Shown: positions 43,572 to 53,260, counted from the first letter of the stretch. The stretch: 64,000 nucleotides of DNA from Acidimicrobiales bacterium AG-414-N20 (GCA_003214465.1 QCLO01000002.1:1-64000), one strand, 5' to 3'. The notes: generated by a model not told the origin, from the sequence alone. Numbers and translations are program-made.

Positions 43572-44782
43572 CACAACATGCACACTCCCTGCTTCATGGA
43601 TTTGCTCCACCTACAAAAACCGAATCCGACTTTGTAAATATTGTCCGTGGGGAAGGTTGTCTACTTTGGGACGATCAAAATAACCAATACATAGACGCAA
43701 TGGCTAACCTTTGGCTTTGCCAAATTGGCCATGGAAGAACAGAAGTAATTGAAGCCGTAACAAAACAGATGAAAACTCTCGAGGCTTACAACATCTTTGA
43801 TCCCTTTACTAATGAACCAGCGGCGAAACTAGCCAAAATGGTGGCAGAAAGATCACCTCATCCTGAAGGTCGTGTTTTTCTAGGCTGCTCTGGTTCCGAA
43901 GCAGTAGACACTGCTCTAAAGCTTTCGAGGCTCTACCAGCAATTAATTGGCGAAAATGAAAAACAAATTGTCGTTCGTCGCACAAACGGTTATCACGGTA
44001 CTAACTTCGGTGGAACTAGCGCTCAGGGAATCGCACCGAATAGGGAAGGTTGGGGTGATTTAGTACCTCATTTCATGGAAGTTCCAAACAATGATCTTGA
44101 AGCGGCTGCGACCGTTTTTGCAAATCATGGAAACCAAATTGCTGCAATGATTGTTGAACCTATACAAGGAGCAGGCGGTGTTTACCCACCCGTCGATGGC
44201 TACTTGGAAGGCCTTCGGAAGCTCTGCGATGACAACGGTGCTTTACTTATTTTCGATGAAGTAATTTGCGGTTTTGGTCGGACAGGAAAATGGTTTGGAG
44301 CTCAATATTTTGGGGTCAATCCAGACTTAATTACTTTTGCTAAAGGTGTTACTTCTGGTTACTTGCCTCTATCAGGAGTAATCGTTTCTAGAAAAATTTG
44401 CGAAATTTTTGAAGAGCCCGATTTTATTCTGAGAACCGGCTACACGTATTCCGGTCATCCAACTTCTTGTGCGGCAGGTATCGCAAATTTAGAATTAATT
44501 GAAAGTGAATCTTTACTTGATCGAGCAAGCCATGTTGGAGAGCAAATTAGAACTGGTTTGGAATCATTACAAGCAGATGGTCTTATTGAATCTTGGCGCG
44601 GAACCGGCGCTGTTTACGCAGTTGAAATTAGTCAAGATCCAATAAAAACAAGAAATGAAATTCTTTCAAATGGCGTGATACTGCGAGCTATAACTAATGC
44701 GCTTGCAATTTGCCCTCCTTTAACGATTAGTGATGCAGAAATTGGTCAAGTGATTGACACAATGGCTGAAGTTTTGAAATAG
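43568..44782 (+). CDS. Class III aminotransferase (omega-amino acid/amine type)
   Basis: PLP-dependent transaminase, 404 aa. LWLCQIGHGRTE in the N-terminal part, GCSGSEAVDTALKLSR for phosphate binding, DEVICGFGRTGKWFG, and the Schiff-base lysine in FAKGVTSGYLPLSGV. It resembles omega-amine/taurine-type pyruvate transaminases rather than the AGXT2-like one at 36339. Strong ribosome-binding site gaggagg. Substrate unknown; see the coupled MFS transporter. Confidence 0.88.
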   Translation: MTQHAHSLLHGFAPPTKTESDFVNIVRGEGCLLWDDQNNQYIDAMANLWLCQIGHGRTEVIEAVTKQMKTLEAYNIFDPFTNEPAAKLAKMVAERSPHPEGRVFLGCSGSEAVDTALKLSRLYQQLIGENEKQIVVRRTNGYHGTNFGGTSAQGIAPNREGWGDLVPHFMEVPNNDLEAAATVFANHGNQIAAMIVEPIQGAGGVYPPVDGYLEGLRKLCDDNGALLIFDEVICGFGRTGKWFGAQYFGVNPDLITFAKGVTSGYLPLSGVIVSRKICEIFEEPDFILRTGYTYSGHPTSCAAGIANLELIESESLLDRASHVGEQIRTGLESLQADGLIESWRGTGAVYAVEISQDPIKTRNEILSNGVILRAITNALAICPPLTISDAEIGQVIDTMAEVLK

Positions 44783-44797
44783 AACCAGTAAAAGTAG

Positions 44798-46024
44798 TTA
44801 ATCCTGATTATGAGCTGGGACTTGGCTCACTTTCAAATAAGCCTCTTCTCGAACTTTTGAAATCCGATCCACACCGATTTTTTTACCCTTATGCGGTAGA
44901 ACAAAACTTGAATACATAACGCGTCTTTCTCTTTCTACCGGGGGGTGACTCATATGAAGTGTGCATGATAAATGAACTGTGACATCACCGGTTTTAGTAG
45001 GTAAATCAATCATAGGTAGATCAAGATAAGGATGAATAAAGTTCGGCTGTAAATTAGCTCTATGCGAACCTGCTACTACTGCCAATTGACCACTTCTGGA
45101 ATCTGCTCCTGTAACTGAAATCCCAACAGTCATCGAAGAACAATCATAGGAATGTCTTCCAAGACTGCAATCTTTATGCCAAGGAAGATCAGAGATTCCC
45201 TCAACCACTCCAATTGGTTTCACCAAAGCTTCAATCGCATTTTCATCATTACTTCCATTCCACGAAATACTGTGCCCATCTCCAGGGATTGCCGCAATTC
45301 TCTCGTGTTGCCCATCGGTAAGAAGTCTTTTTACAGATTCTGATTGATTCTGAAAATACTGAAGTCGGACACAACGATCTTTTCCATCTTTTGTTTTCGC
45401 CCACCAAGATCTACCATCACCCCTCTCATACTCTCCTACAGCGTTATCCATATCTTTAGATATTTCTGTCATTAACTCGTGACTCCACCATTCTGCAAGG
45501 TGCAAATATCCGGTTTGTGATAAAAACCATGAAATTTCTTCGTCAGAATCTTCCTGAGTGAAAGACCGATTCAAATCAAGAGGACTGCCGTCTTGATTTA
45601 AGAAATCTATTTCACCTGGCTTATGAACTGGCCTTCCATCAATGATCGCTCTGATAACAGGCCACCACTTTAGAAATCGAAAATGCTCTCTTAAAGGCAA
45701 GTCAATTACTTTAGATGTAGCCAGTGATTGAGGGGTCTGTATGTCTTGCACCAAGTCTGAAAATGAAATCTCATCTAAATCGACTACTACAGAAGCACTA
45801 GATACACCTGTCTCCAATTTAATAGCACCCTCTGAAGGAATAAGAGTAAATGATTTTTTTGAAACTCTAATTCCTAATGGTCGGCAACCAAGAATTTGAG
45901 CGCCTTCAGAAGCTATCAAAGAATTTTGATCTACAAGTAATGGCAATTGATCATCAATCCAAGCATCTAGATCAATTTGATCAACTTCACTGTCTAAACG
46001 GGACCTTACATCAACCGAAAACAC
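44798..46024 (-). CDS. PhyH-like Fe(II)/2-oxoglutarate dioxygenase with N-terminal extension
   Basis: A 408-residue protein. The C-terminal half holds a double-stranded beta-helix site: HKD in LPWHKDCSLGRHSYD, distal His in LSCTLHMSHPP, and R in ERRVMYSSFV for 2-oxoglutarate. The N-terminal about 115 residues (LGCRPLGIRVSKKSFTLIPS, VVVDLDEISFSDLV) look like an SCP2-type lipid-binding fold. That assignment is weak. The fusion would fit a lipid or sterol-like substrate. Start is GTG; no nearby ATG gives a better choice. Confidence 0.7.
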   Translation of the reverse strand: MFSVDVRSRLDSEVDQIDLDAWIDDQLPLLVDQNSLIASEGAQILGCRPLGIRVSKKSFTLIPSEGAIKLETGVSSASVVVDLDEISFSDLVQDIQTPQSLATSKVIDLPLREHFRFLKWWPVIRAIIDGRPVHKPGEIDFLNQDGSPLDLNRSFTQEDSDEEISWFLSQTGYLHLAEWWSHELMTEISKDMDNAVGEYERGDGRSWWAKTKDGKDRCVRLQYFQNQSESVKRLLTDGQHERIAAIPGDGHSISWNGSNDENAIEALVKPIGVVEGISDLPWHKDCSLGRHSYDCSSMTVGISVTGADSRSGQLAVVAGSHRANLQPNFIHPYLDLPMIDLPTKTGDVTVHLSCTLHMSHPPVERERRVMYSSFVLPHKGKKIGVDRISKVREEAYLKVSQVPAHNQD

Positions 46025-46045
46025 AGAAAATACTTTCCTTCATAG

Positions 46046-48139
46046 TTATTCAATACTCTCTTGAATAGGTAAAGGTTCACCTAAGGACGGCATAATTTCC
46101 GAAGGGCCTAATAGTGTCAGCTGATCATCAGCTTCTAAACACAGTTCTTCATTCAGTTCGATAAGAATTCCTTCTCTATGCACAGAAACTACTTCAACTC
46201 CATCAGGAAAATTAAGTGCACCAACTGTCAAACCAATAAGAGCTGAGTCTTTTCCTTCTGGGAGAAGAGCGTATTGACGGAATGTCATCTCAGGAAGCAG
46301 AGCAGATTTAACTTCTGCTTCTGTTTGAGCTAGTCCTATAAGTTTTGCACCCGTGTGTAAGTGACCGGCTAGCTCGCCAGCAACTCTTAGTGAGCGCCCT
46401 GGATTTTCAGTTGTTCCTGCAAGAAAAAATAAAGCATTAACCCATTCACCAGAACCTCCCCAAGAAGCAGGAATACGAATACCTTCTGCTGCTCTGACTA
46501 TTACAAGTTGGTCTTCTTCAATATCTTCAAATAACGCAACTGGGGTTGCGGTCGGGTGTTGTTTTGATGGTTGAATCCAAAGAGAGCCAGTTTCTAAAAA
46601 CTGTTCAGTTACTCGCTCTCCTGTTAAGCCTATTAAATCAGAAAGAACAGTTGCAGCTCTATCCGCTGCTTCTGTAATAGTCGTTCCTGGCGGCACACTT
46701 AAAACTCCTGCTCTAGCAATCAAACCGGGATAATCATCTCCTGTTCGCAGGCCGTGACCAGCCATCGCGGCACTCATTTCTCGATCTAATTTTGGATCAG
46801 CATCTGCACCCCATCTTTCAAAAACTTGTCTAATTGCACCTGCTCTTTTACTTTTTCCACTCGCGTAAAGACGATGCCAAGTCCACCCCGCAACAAAAAC
46901 AAAAACCACAAAAAGCATGGCAGTTACGCCAAGCTGAAAGATTAGGAATACAGAAATAATTATTCCAATGAACTGCGTCAACGGATAAAGGGGTGCTTTA
47001 AAAGCAGGCGCATACGACTGAATATGAGAAGCCCTCAATACCAGAACGGCAATGTTTAACAAGCCAAGTGTTAACAAAACAAAAGCGCTTGCAAGTTTCG
47101 CAATAGCTTCCGCATCAAGAAGTAAAACCACAAGCGCTATTGCAACTCCAGTAACAATTACACCAAAAGCAGGAGTTCCGTAACGGCTTAACCTTCCAGC
47201 TACTTCAGGAAAAAGTCCGTCACGTGCCATTGCCATGGGGTATCTAGCCGCAGCCAAAATCCCAGCATTTACGGCTGAGGCAAATGCTGCCAACGCCGCT
47301 AAAACAACAAGCGCTACTCCTGCAGATGGAAGAACAGTTTCAGCAGCAGAATGAATAGGAGCTAGATCTTCATGCAAAATGTCTGGAGGTAAAAGTGCTA
47401 CTGCTACTAAGGCACCAAGCGTGTAGAGAACAGTTCCTACTAGCAAAGATAATGACATTCCAAGTGGGATCTTTAAAGAGGGATCATCTACTTCTTCAGC
47501 TGCACTTGCAACTTTTGTCAAACCACCATACGAAACAAAAACTAGACCTATGACTGAAATAAGTCCCGAAAACCCTTCTGTAAAAAATGGATCAAGATTA
47601 GATTTATTTATACCTTGCTTTTGAGTTTCAAAAAGACCCTCTGTGAGAAACCAAGTCATAACCGTCAATACAAAAACGACCAAAAATAACTGAATTGAAC
47701 CACTAACTTTAGAACCGACAACATTCACAAAAGTGAAAAAAGCTATTAAAACTAGAGCCATGGCCTTACCATTAAAATCGAGGATTAAAACCAAATAAGC
47801 GCTCATACCTACTAAGGCAAACGCATCTTTTAACACTAAGGAAAGCCAAGTTCCAATCCCAGCAATAGTTCCTATCGAAGGACCCAAAGCTCTTTCTAAA
47901 AAATAATACGCACCTCCTGCTTTAGGGAGCGCAGAAGACAACTCTGCGACACTCAACATGGCAGGAATAGCCAACAAACCGGCAATCAAATAAGCCAAAA
48001 TTGCTGATGGACCAGCTTTAGAAGCCGCTAAACCTGGTAAAAGAAACAAACCTGATGAAAGCATCGCTCCCGTTGACAAAGCGAAAACATGACGTAGAGC
48101 AAGTGACCTTGTTAACTTACCCCTGTTATCTGCCTTCAT
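46046..48139 (-). CDS. APC-family amino acid permease with soluble C-terminal domain
   Basis: A 697-residue protein. Residues about 10-435 form some twelve membrane helices with the APC opening STGAMLSSGLFLLPG and AELSSALPKAGGAYYFLERA. The roughly 260-residue soluble tail resembles a stress-protein-like segment followed by a TrkA-C-like end (VEVVSVHREGILIELNEELCLEADDQLTLLG), which usually senses a ligand. Transport substrate unknown. ATG start; the gene follows the epoxide-hydrolase-like gene by 23 bases on the same strand. Confidence 0.82.
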   Translation of the reverse strand: MKADNRGKLTRSLALRHVFALSTGAMLSSGLFLLPGLAASKAGPSAILAYLIAGLLAIPAMLSVAELSSALPKAGGAYYFLERALGPSIGTIAGIGTWLSLVLKDAFALVGMSAYLVLILDFNGKAMALVLIAFFTFVNVVGSKVSGSIQLFLVVFVLTVMTWFLTEGLFETQKQGINKSNLDPFFTEGFSGLISVIGLVFVSYGGLTKVASAAEEVDDPSLKIPLGMSLSLLVGTVLYTLGALVAVALLPPDILHEDLAPIHSAAETVLPSAGVALVVLAALAAFASAVNAGILAAARYPMAMARDGLFPEVAGRLSRYGTPAFGVIVTGVAIALVVLLLDAEAIAKLASAFVLLTLGLLNIAVLVLRASHIQSYAPAFKAPLYPLTQFIGIIISVFLIFQLGVTAMLFVVFVFVAGWTWHRLYASGKSKRAGAIRQVFERWGADADPKLDREMSAAMAGHGLRTGDDYPGLIARAGVLSVPPGTTITEAADRAATVLSDLIGLTGERVTEQFLETGSLWIQPSKQHPTATPVALFEDIEEDQLVIVRAAEGIRIPASWGGSGEWVNALFFLAGTTENPGRSLRVAGELAGHLHTGAKLIGLAQTEAEVKSALLPEMTFRQYALLPEGKDSALIGLTVGALNFPDGVEVVSVHREGILIELNEELCLEADDQLTLLGPSEIMPSLGEPLPIQESIE

Positions 48140-48162
48140 AAGAAAACCCTAGACTCCTCGTT

Positions 48163-49152
48163 TTATTGTCCAAAATTGAAAGTTTGAAAAAAATCTAATA
48201 AAAGTGAATTAGTGGAATCGGGGTCCTCCTGTTGAATCCAGTGGCCTACATCAGGCAAAATAACAGAATTAAATAGATTTGGAAGAGTGAACGAAAATCT
48301 TGAAATGCTTCCCGCTCCCCAGATTGTTGGCCCATCTTTCTCCCCGCCAATAAACAATGATGGTTGTATCAGAGGCGCCTCATGATGCATCCTGAGGTCC
48401 TTCCAATCAAGGTCAACACACCTATATCGATTGAGAGGACCTGTAAAACCTGATTTTTCAAATTGTTCGGTATAAAAATCTAAATCATCTGAAGTGAGCC
48501 ATGGAAGAGAAATTTCAGGAAATTTAAAACGATCTTTAAGTTCACCTCCTGGCGAAACGAAACCCATCGAACCTTCATCACCTGTAACTTCAGGAGCATC
48601 TCCAGAAGCAGTAAAATAAAAACCCTCTAGCCACTTGGCTGGATTTTGAGAGATTTCTTTCTCTGCTCTTCCTGGTTCTTGAAAGTACTCAATATAAAAT
48701 TCTTCTTCTCCTCCCAAAGATTTAAAAAACTCAGAGGGTCTGCTGTCACCTCGCGGTGTATACGGAACAGAAAGTAACGCTATACCTTTAAAAATATCTG
48801 GCCTAAAGGATGCGGCGGCTGAAGCTATGGGCGATCCCCAATCATGTCCAACGATTAAGGAGGTATCTTCGCCTAAAGTTTCGACAACCCCCACACAGTC
48901 TCCTGCTAGATGAACAAGTCGATATTCATCAATTGCTTTTGGAGCATAAGAAGATCCATATCCCCGAACATCTATTGCTACAGCCCTGTAACCAGCATTA
49001 GAAACAGCAGCTAGCTGATGCCTCCATGAATACCATGACTCAGGAAAACCATGAACGAAAAGAACCATAGGTCCTTCTCCTGCTTCAGCCACATGGATAT
49101 TTATCCCACGAACATCAATGTCATATTGCTTCAAACCTTGAATTTCAGTCAT
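48163..49152 (-). CDS. Alpha/beta hydrolase, epoxide hydrolase-like
   Basis: A 329-residue hydrolase with HGFPESWYSWRHQ (oxyanion-side motif), nucleophile D104 in GHDWGS, and final His in LPDVGHWIQQE. An aspartate nucleophile marks soluble epoxide hydrolases or haloalkane dehalogenases. The HGFPE motif favours epoxide hydrolase. ATG at 49152 is preferred over 49158 because aaggag sits 7 bases before it. It overlaps the end of vapC by 8 bases, an unusual link between a toxin module and a catabolic gene. Confidence 0.85.
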   Translation of the reverse strand: MTEIQGLKQYDIDVRGINIHVAEAGEGPMVLFVHGFPESWYSWRHQLAAVSNAGYRAVAIDVRGYGSSYAPKAIDEYRLVHLAGDCVGVVETLGEDTSLIVGHDWGSPIASAAASFRPDIFKGIALLSVPYTPRGDSRPSEFFKSLGGEEEFYIEYFQEPGRAEKEISQNPAKWLEGFYFTASGDAPEVTGDEGSMGFVSPGGELKDRFKFPEISLPWLTSDDLDFYTEQFEKSGFTGPLNRYRCVDLDWKDLRMHHEAPLIQPSLFIGGEKDGPTIWGAGSISRFSFTLPNLFNSVILPDVGHWIQQEDPDSTNSLLLDFFQTFNFGQ

Positions 49153-49591
49153 CTTCATTCTCCTTAACGTTCATCATTTCTTGAAGACTCTCAATCTGTA
49201 TTCCTTTAATTACCTGTCCTCGATCAAAAACTTCAGTAACTACAAAATTACATCCAGAAGTAAGAGCTGCTTCAATTGTTATAGCTTCCCGCATTTCAAG
49301 ATTCAAACTTGTTTGCGTTTCTGCGGCAGACAAAACTAGATCTGAATCAAGTTGGACAACCGTCAACGCGGTTAAATCATTTAAGGCTTGCTTAGCTGTA
49401 ATCGTTTCGAGATTTCGATTGAAACGAGTAGTAACTTCTTCATAAAAATCTGCTATTGCCAAAGCCGAAGTCACCAAAGTCGCATTATCTACATCACCGA
49501 TTAAATTTCTAGCTGCAGCTTGTTCGACAGGCGCGTTATCATCAAAAAGTTTTACTAAAACTGAAGCATCAATAAAAACCCTATTAATCAA
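49145..49591 (-). CDS. vapC: VapC-type PIN-domain toxin
   Basis: PIN-domain ribonuclease toxin, 148 aa. Starts MINRVFIDASVLVKLF with the first acid D8; further acidic positions in ADFYEEVTTRF, SDLVLSAAE and near AITIEAALTSG complete the Mg-binding site. Start is TTG at 49589-49591, five bases after the antitoxin stop. It should cleave RNA unless bound by the adjacent antitoxin. Its last bases overlap the epoxide hydrolase gene. Confidence 0.8.
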   Translation of the reverse strand: MINRVFIDASVLVKLFDDNAPVEQAAARNLIGDVDNATLVTSALAIADFYEEVTTRFNRNLETITAKQALNDLTALTVVQLDSDLVLSAAETQTSLNLEMREAITIEAALTSGCNFVVTEVFDRGQVIKGIQIESLQEMMNVKENEDD

Positions 49592-49596
49592 AATCT

Positions 49597-49800
49597 TTAC
49601 TTCTGTGTATTAGATGAAGAAGCGGCAGATGCTATAGAAAGTGCAACGAGTCTTTTACGAGCATTTATTGCAAGATCTGAAGAAGAGTAACCCTCTATCA
49701 ATTGCCTAACAACAGCATTAACTGACGTGCCTTGTTCCGCAGCGCGAACTCTAGCTCTACGAAGCAAGTCTTCATCGATCGCCAATGTTAAATTAGCCAT
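49597..49800 (-). CDS. vapB: VapB-type ribbon-helix-helix antitoxin
   Basis: A 67-residue protein: MANLTLAIDEDLLRRARVRA is a ribbon-helix-helix DNA-binding start, followed by GTSVNAVVRQLIEGY and a flexible C-terminus that would wrap the toxin. A GTG further upstream lies inside the operator, so the ATG at 49798-49800 is used. It precedes vapC by 5 bases and likely represses its own promoter. Confidence 0.85.
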   Translation of the reverse strand: MANLTLAIDEDLLRRARVRAAEQGTSVNAVVRQLIEGYSSSDLAINARKRLVALSIASAASSSNTQK

Positions 49801-49806
49801 ATTTAA

Positions 49807-49831
49807 GTGTAACACATAATACGTGTTACAC
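49807..49831. promoter_or_regulatory. Probable VapB operator palindrome
   Basis: Perfect 9-bp inverted repeat, GTGTAACAC and GTGTTACAC, spaced by 7 A/T-rich bases, ending 6 bases before the vapB ATG. Ribbon-helix-helix antitoxins commonly bind such palindromes over their own promoter. It extends into the region divergent to the acyl-CoA dehydrogenase gene. Confidence 0.8.
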
Positions 49832-49952
49832 GCATCAATGATTAATACTGGCTCATATTACTTAGCTTTAAAATCGCAAAATTGGATAACTTCTGCTAGA
49901 CATTCCATCAACTCTTAAAACATTAGCTTTAAGAAAAGAGAGAGAGAGAAAA

Positions 49953-51290
49953 ATGACTATCGGCCCAGGAATGCATGTAGACGACCCCAGCGATGACTCC
50001 TTAAATCTTGCAATGTCTGAATCAGCAAGACCCCTTTATGACGCAGTAAAGAAATTCATTGCAGATGAGGTTGAACCAATAACCAAACAATTCTATGAAC
50101 TTGGAGAGGACCGTGAAGATCGCTGGTCCTACACAGATGGACAGCTAGAACTTTTGGAAAGTGTAAAAAATAAAGCTCGTTCTAATGGTTTATGGAATTT
50201 TTTCTTACCCGACGATGAAACTGGTCAAGGACTTTCAAATCTAGATTACGCATATATCGCAGCTGAACTAGGAAGAAACCCTTTAGCTTCTGAATCACTT
50301 AATTGCAGCGCACCCGATACAGGAAACATGGAGGTTCTTGAACGCGTAGGTACCCCCGAACAAAAAGAGATGTGGCTTAAACCTCTACTCAACGGTGAAA
50401 TTAGATCTTGTTTCGGAATGACCGAACCTGGTCTTGCTTCTTCAGATGCAAAAAATATCGCCACACAAGCAGTGTTAGATGGTGACGAATGGTTAATAAA
50501 TGGTGAGAAATACTATATATCTGGTGCTGGTGACCCCCGTTGCAAAATAATGATTTGCATGGTTCAAACGAATCCAGATGGACCTCCACACAGACGTCAA
50601 TCACAAATTCTAGTTCCGATGGACACTCCAGGAGTAAACATAATCGGACCTATGCATGTTTTCGGTCAAGATGATGCTCCACATGGGCACATGCATATTC
50701 ACCTTGACAACGTAAGAGTACCTAAAGAAAACATGCTGCTTGGAGAAGGGCGTGGGTTTGAAATATCCCAACTAAGACTGGGGCCCGGTCGAATACACCA
50801 TTGCATGCGATCTATAGGTGCTGCAGAAAAAGCTTTAGAATTAATGGCAACGAGAGGTTTATCGCGGGAAGCATTCGGTAAGAAAATCGCCCAATTAGGC
50901 AAAAATGTCGAACTAATAGCACGTGCCAGAATCGAGATTGAGGCTTGCCGTCTAATGGTATTAAGAGCTGCAAAAGCTATGGACACTATGGGAAATGCTG
51001 AAGCTCGTGTTTGGGTTAGTGCCGTAAAAGCAATGGTTCCCGAAAAAGTTTGCAACATTATTGATGAAGCGATCCAGGTTCACGGCGCTACTGGTATTTC
51101 ACAATGGACACCTTTAGCCGGCATGTACACAGGCCAAAGAACTCTTCGCCTTGCAGATGGACCTGATGAAGTTCACCACTTCGTCGTTGGGAGATTCGAA
51201 CTTGCAAGATACGGAGATGATGAAATAGAAAAAAGTGTTTATAAACCTCTCAGTGAACAAATCCTTTCTGGGCCTTCGAATGGAAGATGA
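49953..51290 (+). CDS. Acyl-CoA dehydrogenase, ACAD11-like
   Basis: FAD enzyme, 445 aa: CFGMTEPGLASSDAKN, WLINGEKYYISGAGDPRCK, HIHLDNVRVPKENMLLGEGRGFEISQLRLGPGRIHHCMR and the C-terminal QVHGATGISQWTPLAGMY with RTLRLADGPDEVH. This matches the ACAD11/CaiA-like group, often for long or branched acyl chains. Ribosome-binding site gagagagagag. Its end overlaps the alkylsulfatase start by 11 bases, so the two are co-translated; the dehydrogenase would oxidise the fatty acid made from the released alcohol (inference). Confidence 0.9.
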   Translation: MTIGPGMHVDDPSDDSLNLAMSESARPLYDAVKKFIADEVEPITKQFYELGEDREDRWSYTDGQLELLESVKNKARSNGLWNFFLPDDETGQGLSNLDYAYIAAELGRNPLASESLNCSAPDTGNMEVLERVGTPEQKEMWLKPLLNGEIRSCFGMTEPGLASSDAKNIATQAVLDGDEWLINGEKYYISGAGDPRCKIMICMVQTNPDGPPHRRQSQILVPMDTPGVNIIGPMHVFGQDDAPHGHMHIHLDNVRVPKENMLLGEGRGFEISQLRLGPGRIHHCMRSIGAAEKALELMATRGLSREAFGKKIAQLGKNVELIARARIEIEACRLMVLRAAKAMDTMGNAEARVWVSAVKAMVPEKVCNIIDEAIQVHGATGISQWTPLAGMYTGQRTLRLADGPDEVHHFVVGRFELARYGDDEIEKSVYKPLSEQILSGPSNGR

Positions 51291-53202
51291 GTCCCGACAG
51301 GCAAAACAAGCAACCGAATTCACCAAAAAAGAAAATAGAGCTTTTCAAAAAAGTCTTCCGTTAGATGATGGAACTGATGCTGCCAATGTCGCTAAAGGTT
51401 TCATAGCTACTCGAACCAACCCAATTATTGAAAAACTTGAACCGAATGCTTGGCAACCCATTTCGTGGGATCTTTCTAAGTCGGATTTTGTTGAAGGAGA
51501 GTCCCCTGAAACTGTCAATCCTTCTTTATGGCGTCAAGCTGGTTTGAATGCCCAACATGGTCTTTATCAAATTTGCGAAGATTTCTATCAAGTTCGAGGC
51601 TTTGACACGTCAAACGCTACTTTCATTCGAGGAAAAACCGGTTGGATAGTAATCGACCCTTTAACTACAGCTGAAACAGCCGCTGCCGCCTATGAACTCG
51701 TTACAGAGCATCTAGGTTTTCGTGAAATAAGTGCTGTCATCTATACCCACTCTCATTTGGATCATTATGGTGGCATTCTTGGGATGATCGAAAGATCCCG
51801 TATCGAGAAGGAAAACATCCCAATCGTTGCCCCTGAAGGTTTTCTACGTGAAGCAGTTGCAGAAAACGTAATAGCTGCGCCTGTAATGGGAAGACGTGCT
51901 ACTTACCAATTCGGCATGCTTTTACCTTGGAATGAAAAAGGACATGTTGATCAGGGATTAGGCAAAGGCATTCCTACTGGTTCGTCAGCGTTGGTCCCTC
52001 CAACAATCGAAATAACTGAAACAGGGCAAGAACTTGTTCTTGATGGAGTGAAAATAGAATTCCAACTCACGCCTGAATCTGAGGCGCCTGCTGAAATGCA
52101 TTTCTTTTTTCCTGAATATAAAGCGCTGTGTATGGCTGAAAACTGTTCCGGCACTATGCATAACGTTTTAACTCTTAGAGGTGCACTGGTAAGGGATTCG
52201 CTTCAATGGAGCAGATACATAGATGAAGCTCTTGACCGTTGGGGGGATTCATCGGAAATAGTTTTCGCTAGCCACGGTTGGCCACATTGGGGGCAGGATG
52301 CTGTAAGAGGTTACTTGACGCGTCAAAGAGATTTATACAGATGGCTACATGACCAAGCTATGCGCTTGGCTAATCTTGGCTACACACCAAATGAAATTGC
52401 CGCACAGGTCTCTTTGCCACCGGGGCTCTGGGATGACTACATGTGTCATGGTTACTATGGAACAGTCAGCCACAATGTCAGAGCCGTTTATCAAAGATAT
52501 ATCGGATTCTACGACGGTCATCCTTCCAGTCTTGACCCCTTAACACCCGTAGCAGCAGGTAAAAGATACGTCGACTTTATGGGTGGTATCGAAGAACTGA
52601 TAGAAAAAGCAAGGAATGCTTTTGAAGCAGGTGACTACAAGTGGGTGGCTGAGGTTTTAAGACACGCAGTCTTCGCTGATCCGGAAAACGATGAAGCCCG
52701 ACTTTTACAGGCAGATGCTTTCGAACAACTTGCTTACCAAGCAGAATCTGGACCATGGCGTGATATCTACTTAACTGGAGCTCAGGAGCTGAGAAATGGC
52801 AGTATCAACGTGCCCGTTCTTCAACGCCCAAGACTAGAGGTCGCAAAAGGCATGACATTAGGACAAATATTTGATTTTCTGGCAGTAAAGGTAGACGGCA
52901 ACAAAGCCGTGGAACTAAGTCCGATGCTCGTCAATTGGTCTTTTACAGATACAGGTGAAACCGCGCAACTTGAGTTATCAAATGGCACACTTCACTCTAA
53001 GATCGTAACTTTCTCCGAAAATTCAGAAATATCACTTAGATCTTCGCGGAATGTTCTGGAAGAGTTAATTGCAACTGAGTACTCGCTTTTACAAGCAATC
53101 GACGAAGCAAGGATAGAAGTTCAAGGAGACACCGACAAAATGTTGAAATTTTGGGAAACTCTGACAAATTTTCCTCTATTTTGGCCAATTATCGAACCTT
53201 AA
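51280..53202 (+). CDS. Alkyl sulfatase, metallo-beta-lactamase fold (SdsA1/BDS1-like)
   Basis: A 640-residue type III sulfatase. Binuclear zinc motif H157, H159, D161, H162 in THSHLDHYGG, further ligands in AENCSGTMHN and SHGWPHWG. The middle domain is helical (dimerisation, about 400-510) and the C-terminal domain is SCP2-like. There is no signal peptide, so it acts in the cytoplasm unless exported otherwise. ATG at 51280 is chosen over a GTG 45 bases earlier, which lies inside the upstream gene. Substrates are likely primary or secondary alkyl sulfates. Confidence 0.93.
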   Translation: MEDESRQAKQATEFTKKENRAFQKSLPLDDGTDAANVAKGFIATRTNPIIEKLEPNAWQPISWDLSKSDFVEGESPETVNPSLWRQAGLNAQHGLYQICEDFYQVRGFDTSNATFIRGKTGWIVIDPLTTAETAAAAYELVTEHLGFREISAVIYTHSHLDHYGGILGMIERSRIEKENIPIVAPEGFLREAVAENVIAAPVMGRRATYQFGMLLPWNEKGHVDQGLGKGIPTGSSALVPPTIEITETGQELVLDGVKIEFQLTPESEAPAEMHFFFPEYKALCMAENCSGTMHNVLTLRGALVRDSLQWSRYIDEALDRWGDSSEIVFASHGWPHWGQDAVRGYLTRQRDLYRWLHDQAMRLANLGYTPNEIAAQVSLPPGLWDDYMCHGYYGTVSHNVRAVYQRYIGFYDGHPSSLDPLTPVAAGKRYVDFMGGIEELIEKARNAFEAGDYKWVAEVLRHAVFADPENDEARLLQADAFEQLAYQAESGPWRDIYLTGAQELRNGSINVPVLQRPRLEVAKGMTLGQIFDFLAVKVDGNKAVELSPMLVNWSFTDTGETAQLELSNGTLHSKIVTFSENSEISLRSSRNVLEELIATEYSLLQAIDEARIEVQGDTDKMLKFWETLTNFPLFWPIIEP

Positions 53203-53260
53203 ATCACACAGTGTCAAATATTACAGTTGGCAAGATCCAAGATGCTCGTAACCTCGAAAT

